Below, one piece after another: positions 7,905 to 16,975 of a DNA stretch of 64,000 nt (the first letter of the stretch is position 1; every line of letters starts with the position of its first letter). The notes below the pieces were generated by a model, which was given only the letters and a program-made list of their open reading frames with translations, was not told where the DNA came from and made no database searches. A program made the position numbers and the translations under genes. The DNA lies in the NCBI GenBank assembly GCA_028277405.1, contig JANQGH010000098.1, positions 62,001 to 126,000 on the forward strand, in the 5' to 3' direction. Source of the DNA: Alphaproteobacteria bacterium (GTDB taxonomy: Bacteria > Pseudomonadota > Alphaproteobacteria > DSM-16000 > Inquilinaceae).

Positions 7905-10895
7905 ATGAGCATCGGCAACCCGTTTGAATGGGTGCGAGAAGACGTCGACCTGACGCCGGTAACCTCCGACGCGGTGAAGTACACGACCTGTTACATGTGC
8001 GCCTGCCGGTGCGGCATCCGCGTTCACCTGAAGGACGGCAAGGTCCGGTACATCGACGGCAATCCCGACCATCCGGTGAACAAGGGCGTTCTGTGCGCCA
8101 AGGGGTCGGCCGGGATTATGAACCATGTTTCGCCCGCGCGGCTGACCAAGCCACTGCTGCGCGTCGGCGAACGCGGCGCCGGCGATTTCAAGGAGATCGA
8201 GTGGGACGAGGCGCTGTCGCTGGCCACCCAATGGTTGAGCGCGGTGCGCTCCGACGATCCGCGCAAACTGGCCTTCTTCACGGGCCGCGATCAGAGCCAG
8301 AGCCTGACCGGCTGGTGGGCCACCCAGTTCGGTACACCCAACTTCGCGGCCCATGGCGGGTTTTGCTCGGTCAACATGGCGGCGGGTGGTCTCTACTCGG
8401 TGGGCGGCGCGTTTTGGGAGTTTGGCGAGCCGGACTGGGACCGAACCAAGTACTTCATGCTGTTCGGCGTCGCAGAGGACCATGACAGCAATCCCATCAA
8501 GATGGGGCTGGGCCGCCTGAAGACGCGGGGCGACGCCAAGTTCGTGTCGATCAACCCGGCGCGCACCGGCTATTCGGCCATCGCCGATGAATGGATCGGA
8601 ATCCGGCCGGGCACGGACGGCCTGTTCGTGTTCGCCCTGATCCATGAGCTGTTGCGCAGCGAAAAGGTCGATTTCGAGTTTCTCGCCCGTTACACCAACG
8701 CGACCTGGCTGGTGATCGACGATCCGGGCGCGTCCGACGACGGCCTGTTCGCGCGGGACGGCGCCGGCAACCCGCTGGCCTTCGACTTGGCGAGTGGTGG
8801 GCTGGCGGATGCGCGGGACACCGATATCAAGCCGGCCATCGCCGGCGCCCGGCAATTGGACGATGGCCGGCGGGCGGTGCCCGCCTTTGAGCTAATGGCG
8901 CGGCGCTATTTGTCAGCGGAGTTCGAGCCTGCCGCCGTCGCCGAACGCTGCGGCATTTCGGCTGAAACGATCCGGCGCATCGCGGCTGAGTTGGCGAATG
9001 TCGCGTTCGAACAAGAGATCGTGCTGGACCAGCCTTGGACCGATTGGGCCGGCCGGCGGCATGAAACGATGCGGGGTCGGCCGATCTCGATGCACGCGAT
9101 GCGCGGCATCTCCGCCCATTCCAACGGCTTTCATACCTGCCGGGCGATTCATCTCCTCCAAATGCTGCTAGGCTCCATCGACGTGCCGGGCGGCTGGCTC
9201 TACAAGGCGCCTTTTCCAAAGCCAATCCCGCCGGGGCCGAAGCCGCACGGCAAGACGACGGCACCTAACAGCCGGCTCGATGGCCCGCCGATCGGCAATC
9301 CGGCCGGACCGGACGACCTGATCGTCGATGACGATGGCCAACCCCTGCGCATCGACAAGGCCTATAGCTGGGAACACCCGCTGTCCGCCCACGGCCTGAT
9401 GCATATGGTCATGCACAACGCCTGGGCCGGCGACCCGTACCCGGTCGATGTCCTGTTCATGTACATGGCCAATATGGGCTGGAACTCGGCCATGAACGTG
9501 CGCGATGCGGCGCGTTACCTGACCGATCGAAACCCGGACGGCGGCTACAAGATCCCGCGTTTCATCTATTCCGATGCCTATTGGTCGGAGACGGTGGCGT
9601 ACGCCGATCTGGTTCTGCCCGACACCACGTATTTGGAGCGGTGGGACTGCATCTCGTTGCTGGATCGGCCGATCTCCTCCGCCCACGGGCCGGGCGATGC
9701 CATTCGCCAGCCGGTGGTCGAGCCGGACCGCGATGTCCGCCCGTTCCAAACCGTGCTCTTGGATCTGGGCGCGCGCCTTGGCCTGCCGGGCATGTGGGAC
9801 CAGGAGGAAGGGCGGCCGACCTATCCGGGCGGCTACGCGGATTACATCGTCAACCACGAACGCACGCCCGGCGTCGGCCCGCTGGCCGGCTGGCGCGGCG
9901 ACGGGGACACGTATGGAAAGGGTCCGGCAAATCCGGGGCAGCTCGACACGTACATCGCAAACGGTGCCTTCTGGAACTACGACCTGCCGGCCGATCAGCG
10001 CTATCTCCGCTACGCCAACGGCCCCTATCTGGAATGGGCGCAATCGATGGGCTTCATCCCGAACGCCGATCAGATCGTGCTGCAGCTCTACTCCGAAACC
10101 CTGCAGAAGTTCCGGCTGGCGGCGCGCGGTCACGGCGCGAACCAGCCTCCGGCGCAGCATCGCGAACGGATCGAGACTTACTTCGACCCGCTGCCGATCT
10201 GGTACACGCCGTTTGAGGAGGAGGCGGTATCGGATCAGGACTATCCGCTGCACGCGATCACCCAGCGTCCGATGCACATGTACCATTCCTGGGGCTCGCA
10301 GAACGCCTGGCTGCGGCAGATCACGGCGGCGAACCGCCTCTACATCCATCCGGAAACGGCGGCCGATCTTGGCATCGAAGACGATGATTGGGTCTGGGTC
10401 GCCAGCCCGCACGGGCGGGTCAAGGGCCAGGTTCGGCTGATGGCAGGCACGAACAAAGCGACGGTCTGGACCTGGAACGCCATCGGCAAGCGAAAGGGCG
10501 CCTGGGGCCTGGACAAGAATGCACCGGAGGCGACCAAGGGTTTTCTCTTGAACCATCTGATCTCGGAACTGCTGCCGGCCAAGGAAGGCGGCTATCGCTA
10601 TTCCAATTCCGACCCGGTGACGGGGCAGGCGGCCTGGTACGATCTGCGCGTACGTGTCGAGAAGTGCCAGCCGGATGAAGCCGGTGAGACGGCGCCCGTC
10701 GTCGACGGCCAGAGACGTGCACCGCTCGCGGGTGACACCTCGCCGATCTTGAAGTACGGCGAGGCGCTGAAGGGAACGCCGTCGGGCGAACCGCCCAGCG
10801 CGCCCAAGGACTGGCTGGGCAACCGGCATGAGGTCGCGGAAACCGTCGACGGCGTCGCGGACGGATACGGTGCCAAGGCGGACCCCAAGCCATGA
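7905..10895 (+). CDS. soeA: SoeA-like molybdopterin oxidoreductase, catalytic subunit of sulfite:quinone oxidoreductase
   Basis: Catalytic Mo-bis-MGD subunit of the DMSO-reductase family, 996 aa. The N-terminal 4Fe-4S site is CYMCACRCG with a fourth Cys in VLCAKGSAG. The Mo-ligand region reads GGFCSVNMAAGG, so Cys is the likely ligand, as in polysulfide/thiosulfate reductases. A molybdopterin-dinucleotide-binding domain forms the C-terminus. No twin-arginine signal is present, which places the enzyme in the cytoplasm. That feature, with the following 16-Cys ferredoxin and DmsC-type subunits, is the layout known for SoeABC, which oxidises sulfite to sulfate and passes electrons to quinone. A cytoplasmic sulfur-compound reductase is the main alternative. 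The ATG at 7905 is preferred to an upstream ATG (7854) because it sits directly before the conserved N-terminus. Confidence 0.8.
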   Translation: MSIGNPFEWVREDVDLTPVTSDAVKYTTCYMCACRCGIRVHLKDGKVRYIDGNPDHPVNKGVLCAKGSAGIMNHVSPARLTKPLLRVGERGAGDFKEIEWDEALSLATQWLSAVRSDDPRKLAFFTGRDQSQSLTGWWATQFGTPNFAAHGGFCSVNMAAGGLYSVGGAFWEFGEPDWDRTKYFMLFGVAEDHDSNPIKMGLGRLKTRGDAKFVSINPARTGYSAIADEWIGIRPGTDGLFVFALIHELLRSEKVDFEFLARYTNATWLVIDDPGASDDGLFARDGAGNPLAFDLASGGLADARDTDIKPAIAGARQLDDGRRAVPAFELMARRYLSAEFEPAAVAERCGISAETIRRIAAELANVAFEQEIVLDQPWTDWAGRRHETMRGRPISMHAMRGISAHSNGFHTCRAIHLLQMLLGSIDVPGGWLYKAPFPKPIPPGPKPHGKTTAPNSRLDGPPIGNPAGPDDLIVDDDGQPLRIDKAYSWEHPLSAHGLMHMVMHNAWAGDPYPVDVLFMYMANMGWNSAMNVRDAARYLTDRNPDGGYKIPRFIYSDAYWSETVAYADLVLPDTTYLERWDCISLLDRPISSAHGPGDAIRQPVVEPDRDVRPFQTVLLDLGARLGLPGMWDQEEGRPTYPGGYADYIVNHERTPGVGPLAGWRGDGDTYGKGPANPGQLDTYIANGAFWNYDLPADQRYLRYANGPYLEWAQSMGFIPNADQIVLQLYSETLQKFRLAARGHGANQPPAQHRERIETYFDPLPIWYTPFEEEAVSDQDYPLHAITQRPMHMYHSWGSQNAWLRQITAANRLYIHPETAADLGIEDDDWVWVASPHGRVKGQVRLMAGTNKATVWTWNAIGKRKGAWGLDKNAPEATKGFLLNHLISELLPAKEGGYRYSNSDPVTGQAAWYDLRVRVEKCQPDEAGETAPVVDGQRRAPLAGDTSPILKYGEALKGTPSGEPPSAPKDWLGNRHEVAETVDGVADGYGAKADPKP

Positions 10896-11644
10896 CCAGC
10901 TTGCCGGAACAAGCGCCCAAGACGAAGCTGGGCCTCGTCATCGATCTCGACATTTGTGTCGGCTGCCAGGCTTGCGCGGTCCATTGCAAGGAATGGAATA
11001 TTGCGGGCCATTCCGGTCCGCTGCCCGACAACGAGCCCTACGGCGCCGACCCGTCGGGCGTCTGGTTCAACCGCATCCATACCTTCGAGCTTGTCGACGA
11101 CGAGACCGGCGACAGCCGCACGGTCTATTTCCCAAAAAGCTGCCTGCATTGCGAGGACGCGCCGTGCGTCACGGTCTGCCCGACCGGTGCCTCCTACAAG
11201 CGCGAGGAAGACGGCATCGTCCTGGTCAATGCCGATACCTGCATCGGCTGCAAGCTGTGTTCCTGGGCCTGCCCCTACGGCGCGCGCGAGTATGACGATG
11301 ACGAAGGGGTGATGAAGAAATGTACCCTGTGCATCGACCGGATCTACAACGAGACCTTGCCCGAGGACACGCGGGTTCCGGCCTGCGTGTCGACCTGCCC
11401 GGCCGGCGCCCGCCATTTCGGCGATCTGGGCGATCCGGAGAGCGAGGTCTCGCTTCTCGTGGCGGCGCGCGGCGGCTATGACCTGATGCCCGAGCAGGGC
11501 ACCAAACCGGTCAACCAGTATCTGCCGCCGCGGCCGAAGAAGGTGCCTGCCGAACCGTTGGCGGCGCCCCGGTTGACCCGGGACGACGACCCCGGCGAGG
11601 CAGGCCTGCTGGCGCGCTGGGTCGACAAGATGTTGTCACGGTAG
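10892..11644 (+). CDS. soeB: SoeB-like 4Fe-4S ferredoxin subunit
   Basis: Electron-transfer subunit of 250 aa. Sixteen Cys in four clusters are visible: CVGCQACAVHC, CLHCEDAPCVTVC, CIGCKLCSWAC, and CTLC with a distant CVSTC partner. This is the DmsB/PsrB/SoeB arrangement that links the Mo subunit to the membrane anchor. There is no export signal, in agreement with a cytoplasmic complex. The ATG overlaps the soeA stop (ATGA), so translation is coupled. The C-terminal tail of about 60 residues after the last cluster is Pro-rich and variable. Confidence 0.85.
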   Translation: MTSLPEQAPKTKLGLVIDLDICVGCQACAVHCKEWNIAGHSGPLPDNEPYGADPSGVWFNRIHTFELVDDETGDSRTVYFPKSCLHCEDAPCVTVCPTGASYKREEDGIVLVNADTCIGCKLCSWACPYGAREYDDDEGVMKKCTLCIDRIYNETLPEDTRVPACVSTCPAGARHFGDLGDPESEVSLLVAARGGYDLMPEQGTKPVNQYLPPRPKKVPAEPLAAPRLTRDDDPGEAGLLARWVDKMLSR

Positions 11645-11653
11645 GACGGTCGC

Positions 11654-12619
11654 GTGCATCCAGCTAAATCGGTTATCTTCTTCACAACGGCGTCGGGGGC
11701 CGGGTACGGCCTGCTGTTCTGGCTCGGCCTCTACGGCAGCCTGGGGCTATTGCCTGCGGGTGCTTGGTTCGCCGTGGTCGGCTTTGGCCTGGCGCTGATC
11801 CTGGTCACGGCCGGCCTGATCTCCTCGACCTTCCATCTCGGCCATCCGGAGCGGGCCTGGCGCGCGCTCAGCCAGTGGCGCAGTTCCTGGCTCAGTCGCG
11901 AAGGCGTCGCGGCGATCGTCACCTATGTGCCGGCCGGGCTTTACGGTCTGGCGTGGCTGATCGTCGGATCTGGAACCGGCTGGATGGTGATTTTGGGCTT
12001 GCTGACCGCGCTCGCTTGCGTCGCGACTGTCATCTGCACCTCCATGATCTACGGCTCGCTGAAGGCCATCCCCGCCTGGCACACGGGTTGGACGCCGGCC
12101 GCCTATCTGGTGTTCGCCGCCATGTCGGGCGCCGTGCTTCTGTCCCTGCTGGGCCATCTTTGGCGATTGCCGACCGTGTTGGTGACGGACATCACCGCAC
12201 TGGTCGCCATTGCCGCCGGCGCGCTGGTGAAGTTCGGCTATTGGCATGCGATTGCCCGGGCGGCACCTACGTCCACGGCGGAAAGCGCCACGGGGCTCGG
12301 CACGGCGGCAACCGCCACCCGGGGCAAGGTCAGGCTGATCGACCCGCCACATACGATGGACAACTATCTGCTGACCGAGATGGGCTATCGCGTCGCCCGC
12401 AAGCACGCCACTGTGCTGCGCGACATCGTCTGGGCCGCCGCCTTCGTGCTGCCGCTCGGCTGCGTCTTCGTCGCGCTGCTGGCGGCCGGCGTTGGCGGCA
12501 TGGTCTTCGCCACGCTGGCCGTGCTCAGCATGGCCGTGGGACTGGCGATCGAACGCTGGCTGTTCTTTGCCGAGGCCAAGCATGTGGTGACGCTCTATTA
12601 TGGAGAGAGCGCCGCCTGA
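11654..12619 (+). CDS. soeC: SoeC-like DmsC family membrane anchor / quinone-interacting subunit
   Basis: Integral membrane subunit of 321 aa with about eight hydrophobic segments, which should anchor the SoeAB pair to the inner face of the membrane and reduce quinone. The N-terminus MHPAKSVIFFTTASGAGYG and the segment STFHLGHPERAWRAL with SSWLSREG are characteristic of the DmsC family. It begins at GTG 11654 with AGGACGG five bases upstream, 9 bp after the soeB stop. A basic, conserved-looking LLTEMGYRVARKHA stretch lies near residue 240. The 3' end is convergent with the GMC gene, 3 bp away. Confidence 0.84.
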   Translation: MHPAKSVIFFTTASGAGYGLLFWLGLYGSLGLLPAGAWFAVVGFGLALILVTAGLISSTFHLGHPERAWRALSQWRSSWLSREGVAAIVTYVPAGLYGLAWLIVGSGTGWMVILGLLTALACVATVICTSMIYGSLKAIPAWHTGWTPAAYLVFAAMSGAVLLSLLGHLWRLPTVLVTDITALVAIAAGALVKFGYWHAIARAAPTSTAESATGLGTAATATRGKVRLIDPPHTMDNYLLTEMGYRVARKHATVLRDIVWAAAFVLPLGCVFVALLAAGVGGMVFATLAVLSMAVGLAIERWLFFAEAKHVVTLYYGESAA

Positions 12620-12622
12620 CCC

Positions 12623-14263
12623 TCAGGCATCGGCCACGATCATCTCCGCCGCCTTCTCGGCGATCATGATTGTCGGCGAGTTGGTATTGCCCGATGTGAT
12701 GGTCGGCATGATCGATGCGTCGGCCACGCGCAGCCGCTCGATGCCGTGGACTCGCAGCCGGTCGTCGACCACGGCCCGCTCGTCGTGGCCCATTTTGCAC
12801 GTGCCGACCGGGTGAAAGATGGTCGAGGCGATATCGCCGGCGGCCTTGGCCAACTGTTCGTCTGACTGGATTTCTGGCCCCGGCAGCATCTCGCTGGGGC
12901 GAAATGGTTGCATCGGAGAAGCCGCCAGAATTCGGCGGGTCAGTTTGATCGCGTCGGCCGCCACCTGCCGGTCCACCGGCTCGGCCAGATAGTTTGGCTG
13001 GATTTCCGGTGCGTCCGTCGGCGTCGGCGATGTCATCCGAACATACCCTCGGCTTGCCGGTCGCAGATTGCACACGGATGCGGTTATCGCAGGGAACTTG
13101 TGCAGCGGGTCGCCCAGCTTGTCGGTGCTGAGCGGCTGCACGTGATATTCAAGATTGGCCGTCTCCATGGACGGATCGGATTTGGCGAAGGCCCCGAGTT
13201 GACTGGGCGCCATGCTGAGCGGGCCGGTTCGACGCAGCGCATACTCCAACGCCATTCCCGCCTTGCCGATCAGGCTGTTGGCCTTCTGGTTGAGCGTCAC
13301 GGTGTTTTCGACCTTGTAGACGGTGCGGATTTGCAGATGATCCTGCAGGTTCTCGCCGACGCCGGGAAGGTCGTGGACCACGTCGATGCCGTTGTCCTGC
13401 AGCAGCGCGCCCGGGCCGATGCCCGATAGCTGCAGCAGATGCGGCGATCCGATCGCGCCCGTCGCCAGGATCAGCTCGCCCAAGACCGATGCCGTCTTCG
13501 CCTGGCCGTTTTGCCGGAAGGCGACGCCCTTGGCCCTTCGACCGTCCATGATCAGCCCGTCGGTCTGGGCATGAGTCAACACGGTGAGATTGCGGCGGTC
13601 GGCTACCGGATGAAGGAAGGCATTGGCTGTGCTCCAACGCCAGCCGCCCTTCTGGTTCACCTCGAAATAGCCGACGCCCTCATTGTCGCCACGGTTGAAA
13701 TCGTCGGTCAGCGGAATGCCGACCTCGATCGCCGCATCGCGAAAGGCGTCGAGGATGGGCCATGACAGGCGCTGGCTGTCGACATGCCACTCGCCGCCAC
13801 TGCCATGTAGATCATCGCCGCCCTTATAGTGATCTTCCGACTTGCGAAACAGCGGCAGCACATCGTCCCAGCCCCAGCCGACATTGCCCAACTGGCGCCA
13901 TTGGTCGTAGTCGCGGGCTTGGCCGCGCATATAGATCATGCCGTTGATCGACGAGCAGCCGCCCAGGACCCGGCCACGCGGATAGGCCAGCGCGCGGCCG
14001 TTCAGGCCCTCCGACGGTGCCGTCTTGAAGCACCAGTCGGTCCGCTTGTTGTTCATGGTGTAGAGGTAACCGACCGGCACGTGGATCCAGAAATAGCTGT
14101 CGCGGCCCCCGGCCTCCAACAGCAGGACCCGCTTCATCGGATCCGCCGACAGCCGGTTGGCCAGCACGCAGCCGGCGGAACCGGCGCCGACAATGATGTA
14201 GTCGAAGCTGCCGATATGTTCGGGCCGCTCGTCGGTCATCGGCTGGCGCTCCTGCGTGGACAT
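12623..14263 (-). CDS. GMC family oxidoreductase (choline-dehydrogenase-like)
   Basis: FAD-dependent alcohol dehydrogenase/oxidase of 546 aa. The FAD-binding motif is IIVGAGSAGCVLANRLS, GMC signature 1 lies around GRVLGGCSSINGMIYMRG, and the second around ATGAIGSPHLLQLSGIGP. The catalytic His is in TIFHPVGTCKMG, with an Asn in SGNTNSPTIMIAEKA. No signal peptide is visible. The ATG at 14263 has AGAGG nine bases upstream; an ATG at 14239 would also keep the whole domain. The substrate could be choline or another primary alcohol; no betaine aldehyde dehydrogenase is adjacent, so betA is not assigned. Confidence 0.92.
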   Translation of the reverse strand: MSTQERQPMTDERPEHIGSFDYIIVGAGSAGCVLANRLSADPMKRVLLLEAGGRDSYFWIHVPVGYLYTMNNKRTDWCFKTAPSEGLNGRALAYPRGRVLGGCSSINGMIYMRGQARDYDQWRQLGNVGWGWDDVLPLFRKSEDHYKGGDDLHGSGGEWHVDSQRLSWPILDAFRDAAIEVGIPLTDDFNRGDNEGVGYFEVNQKGGWRWSTANAFLHPVADRRNLTVLTHAQTDGLIMDGRRAKGVAFRQNGQAKTASVLGELILATGAIGSPHLLQLSGIGPGALLQDNGIDVVHDLPGVGENLQDHLQIRTVYKVENTVTLNQKANSLIGKAGMALEYALRRTGPLSMAPSQLGAFAKSDPSMETANLEYHVQPLSTDKLGDPLHKFPAITASVCNLRPASRGYVRMTSPTPTDAPEIQPNYLAEPVDRQVAADAIKLTRRILAASPMQPFRPSEMLPGPEIQSDEQLAKAAGDIASTIFHPVGTCKMGHDERAVVDDRLRVHGIERLRVADASIMPTITSGNTNSPTIMIAEKAAEMIVADA

Positions 14264-14391
14264 AAGTGTTGACCTCTGTTCCAGCGGGCAGGCTAGCATT
14301 CGACAAACGTTGCGGGAATGCGGTGTTCTGGCGATAACCTAGAGCGGTCCTCGGTTTCATTAATGCTGTGTCGCTGGCGGGGAAGCTCGAC

Positions 14392-15954
14392 ATGACAATC
14401 ACTGGCCCAACCCTTGATCGTACGGTCGATCTATCACGCCTTCTTGAGCCGGGCTTGGCGCAAAAGCCCGATGCCATTGCGATTTCCTCTATGAACGACA
14501 GCCTGTCTTGGCGCGGGCTTGAGGCACAAAGCCATAACCTCGCCAGCAGTTACTGGGATCTCGGCCTTAGGCGCGGCGACAGGATCGTATCGCTCTTGCC
14601 AAACCGCCTGCAGGTCCTTGTGCACTACCTGGCCTGCCTCCGCTCAGGCCTGGTGGCCGTCCCACTGAATTACCGCTATCTGGCGCAGGATATCGACTAC
14701 GCCATCGGTTTGACCGAACCGCGGCTGATGGTAGCCCATGCCGAGCGCGCGCATGACATCTCGCGATGCGCCGGCGTTGCTGATCTGGAACTCGGCGGCC
14801 TTTCGGTCGACGGTGACTTGCCCGGGTTCGGTGCGTTCCAGCCGCTGACGGAACGTGCTGCCGCCACTGTGTCGCCCGACCGGCCCGGGCCGGATGATCC
14901 CGCCGTGGTCTTCTTCACGTCCGGCAGCACGGGGCGGCCAAAGGGCGTCACCCATACCCAGGCCAGTCTCGGCCATATCGTGTCTTCCCTCGGTGCCACC
15001 TACCAGTTGACAGAGAAAGACACGATTTTGCCGATCGCTTCGCTCTCTCACATGCTTGCGCAAATCATGTCTTATGCCGCGCTCGCCGTGGGTGGCAGTG
15101 CGGTTGTCGCAAAGGACATTAGCGTTGGTGCCGTGATGCCCTTGATGCGGCACCACCAACCGACCGTGCTGGCAATGATGCCTTATGCCCTCACCGAAGT
15201 GGTTTACGCATCGGAGGATTCCGATCCAGCGTTTCAGAACCTCCGGATGTGCGACTGTGGCGGAGACAAGGTGGCGACCGACCTGCAAAAGAAGTTTCAA
15301 GAGGTGTCCGGCGTGGAACTCGCGGAGGGCTATGGGCTGACGGAGGCCGGTATCGTGACCCATAACCGGCCCGAGGGTCCCATTGTTCACGGCTCCGTCG
15401 GTCCGGCCATGCCGGGAAACGAGTTTGCCGTCCGGGACTCAAATGGCGAGGACCTTGCGGTGGGCGAGGAAGGTGTTCTGTGGATCCGGTCACCCTCTGT
15501 CATGTCCGGGTATTTTGGGGATCCGGCCGCGACTGCCGACGTGATCGAGGATGGATGGCTCAACACCGGGGATCTGCTGCGCTTTGATGATCAAGGGTAT
15601 TTCTGGTTCTGCGGACGGAAGAAGCAGATCATTATTCACGACGGCTCAAACATCTCCCCGCAGGAAGTTGAGAATGTCTTACTTCAACATGATGCGATTG
15701 AGGCCGCCGCGGTGGTCGGGATTCCGGATACTCTGCACGGACAGAATATACGCGCTTATGTGGTGCTAAAACCCGGGATAGGGCAGTTGCCGGCGGCGGA
15801 AATACTAAAAATGGCGCGTGATCGTATTGGCTACAAGGCGCCGGAGGAAATCGTCGCCATCGACAGACTCCCCGAAAACGCCGCAGGCAAAATCGACCGG
15901 GTTGCCCTCGCCAAAATGGCTTCAGCAGATGTCTCGCCAAGTCGTGGTGCCTGA
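14392..15954 (+). CDS. AMP-dependent acyl-CoA synthetase/ligase
   Basis: ATP-dependent CoA ligase of the ANL superfamily, 520 aa, cytoplasmic. The AMP-binding P-loop FFTSGSTGRPKGVTH lies about residues 172-186. The adenylate-binding EGYGLTEAG segment, the GDLLRFDDQGYFWFCGRKKQ hinge and the catalytic Lys in NAAGKIDRV follow in order. The ATG at 14392 has GGGGAAG about 7 bp upstream and is preferred to the GTG at 14368. It leads a plus-strand group with an NTF2-like protein and a DHA2 efflux pump. Codon choice is less GC-biased than in flanking genes. The acid substrate cannot be named. Confidence 0.9.
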   Translation: MTITGPTLDRTVDLSRLLEPGLAQKPDAIAISSMNDSLSWRGLEAQSHNLASSYWDLGLRRGDRIVSLLPNRLQVLVHYLACLRSGLVAVPLNYRYLAQDIDYAIGLTEPRLMVAHAERAHDISRCAGVADLELGGLSVDGDLPGFGAFQPLTERAAATVSPDRPGPDDPAVVFFTSGSTGRPKGVTHTQASLGHIVSSLGATYQLTEKDTILPIASLSHMLAQIMSYAALAVGGSAVVAKDISVGAVMPLMRHHQPTVLAMMPYALTEVVYASEDSDPAFQNLRMCDCGGDKVATDLQKKFQEVSGVELAEGYGLTEAGIVTHNRPEGPIVHGSVGPAMPGNEFAVRDSNGEDLAVGEEGVLWIRSPSVMSGYFGDPAATADVIEDGWLNTGDLLRFDDQGYFWFCGRKKQIIIHDGSNISPQEVENVLLQHDAIEAAAVVGIPDTLHGQNIRAYVVLKPGIGQLPAAEILKMARDRIGYKAPEEIVAIDRLPENAAGKIDRVALAKMASADVSPSRGA

Positions 15955-16153
15955 CCGCTCCGGCAACGCATCTGACGCCTCTCTAGGCGAAATCCGTCTT
16001 GGGGGGAAATGGGCTCTCATCCGGCCTAACGCCACGCCTCAGCGCGGTCTCCTCCGCACTCTTCTCTTAGGACCGATCGCGAAATCACGTGTCTCGCGGT
16101 GATGGAGTATGTGCGCTGTCGCCGCACAACCCAATCGATCGAAAGGAGCCTGA

Positions 16154-16579
16154 ATGTTCACCGAAGCTCGATATCAGCAGTACATCCGTGACTTCAATTC
16201 AACGTTTGTCGGCGGGATGACGTTAGAGACCTTTTTTGACAAGTACTACGAGCCCGATGCGACCTTCGAGTATGTTCCGCAGGCCCGCAAGAATATAGGA
16301 CGCGAACAGGTGCTGGCCTTTTGGCACGGCGTTGGCGGGAAGATGCAGGAAACCATCCTCAATCACACGCATTTCCTTGAGAATGAAACGACTGTTGCCT
16401 CAGAAGCGCCGATTGACTTCCTTTGCAAGGAGGATGTCGAATGGAACGGTGTTCCCTACAAGGCTGGTTCAAAGTTTCGCCTGATGATGTGTGCCTTCTA
16501 CGACGTCAGTCCGAACAACAAGTTTACCTATGTGCGCGTCTATTCGATCTACAACCCGAATTACAGACCAGAGAGCTGA
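16154..16579 (+). CDS. NTF2-like / SnoaL-like small protein
   Basis: A 141-aa cytoplasmic protein with the size and pattern of the NTF2/SnoaL alpha+beta cone: an N-terminal helix, FFDKYYEPDATFEYV, a helix around REQVLAFWHG, and strands ending in KFTYVRVYSIYNP. Such proteins are ketosteroid-isomerase-like enzymes, hydrolases or ligand-binding partners. A strong AAAGGAG site lies 7 bp before the ATG. It sits 199 bp after the acyl-CoA synthetase; that gap has only a small 5-bp-stem hairpin near 15976-15989. A role in modifying a product of the CoA ligase is possible but unproven. Confidence 0.7.
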   Translation: MFTEARYQQYIRDFNSTFVGGMTLETFFDKYYEPDATFEYVPQARKNIGREQVLAFWHGVGGKMQETILNHTHFLENETTVASEAPIDFLCKEDVEWNGVPYKAGSKFRLMMCAFYDVSPNNKFTYVRVYSIYNPNYRPES

Positions 16580-16975
16580 GACCGGCTCAGGACCTGATAA
16601 CTTGGATTGAGGGGTGATCCAGGGTTTCCATTGAAGAGGGTCCTGATGATTGATCTGTTTTGCTGAGTGCGTGCCAGATGGCGCGAACGCCGCTGACTGA
16701 GCCTGTGACGATTGCTTAGGGCTCAAGCTGGCTGCGCGATACACAGCCGGTCATGGCGGCAAAGCGGAAATTCAAGCAAAGCGCCGCTGGATGAAGAGAT
16801 GCCGTTGTACCGGCTCAGTGCTACGTTGCTCGGGTACAGGACAGCCTGGTCTGCAATCGCATGGGTCGTCGGGCACACTGGTCAATGAGCATGGGACCTC
16901 CATCGCGCTCTCTTGTTTATTGGCACGTGAAGCGTCCATGGTGTTGTCATAAGGTGAGCGGGGGATCACACAGGC
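16580..16975. other. 396-bp gap without a recognisable gene
   Basis: No supported coding sequence is seen on either strand. An 8-bp perfect inverted repeat, TCAGGACC (16587-16594) and GGTCCTGA (16639-16646), flanks 44 bases. The rest lacks the strong third-position GC of coding DNA here. It could be the remains of a mobile element or a decayed gene, but I recognise no transposase segment. Confidence 0.5.

Noticed and set aside
9168..10829. 553-codon open frame opposite soeA
   Set aside because: Arg/Val-rich shadow composition and no motif; the soeA frame has clear Mo-enzyme motifs.
7905..10895. SoeA as formate dehydrogenase or selenoprotein
   Set aside because: No in-frame TGA is found at the Mo-ligand position and the subunit set (16-Cys ferredoxin plus DmsC anchor, no export signal) fits SoeABC better.
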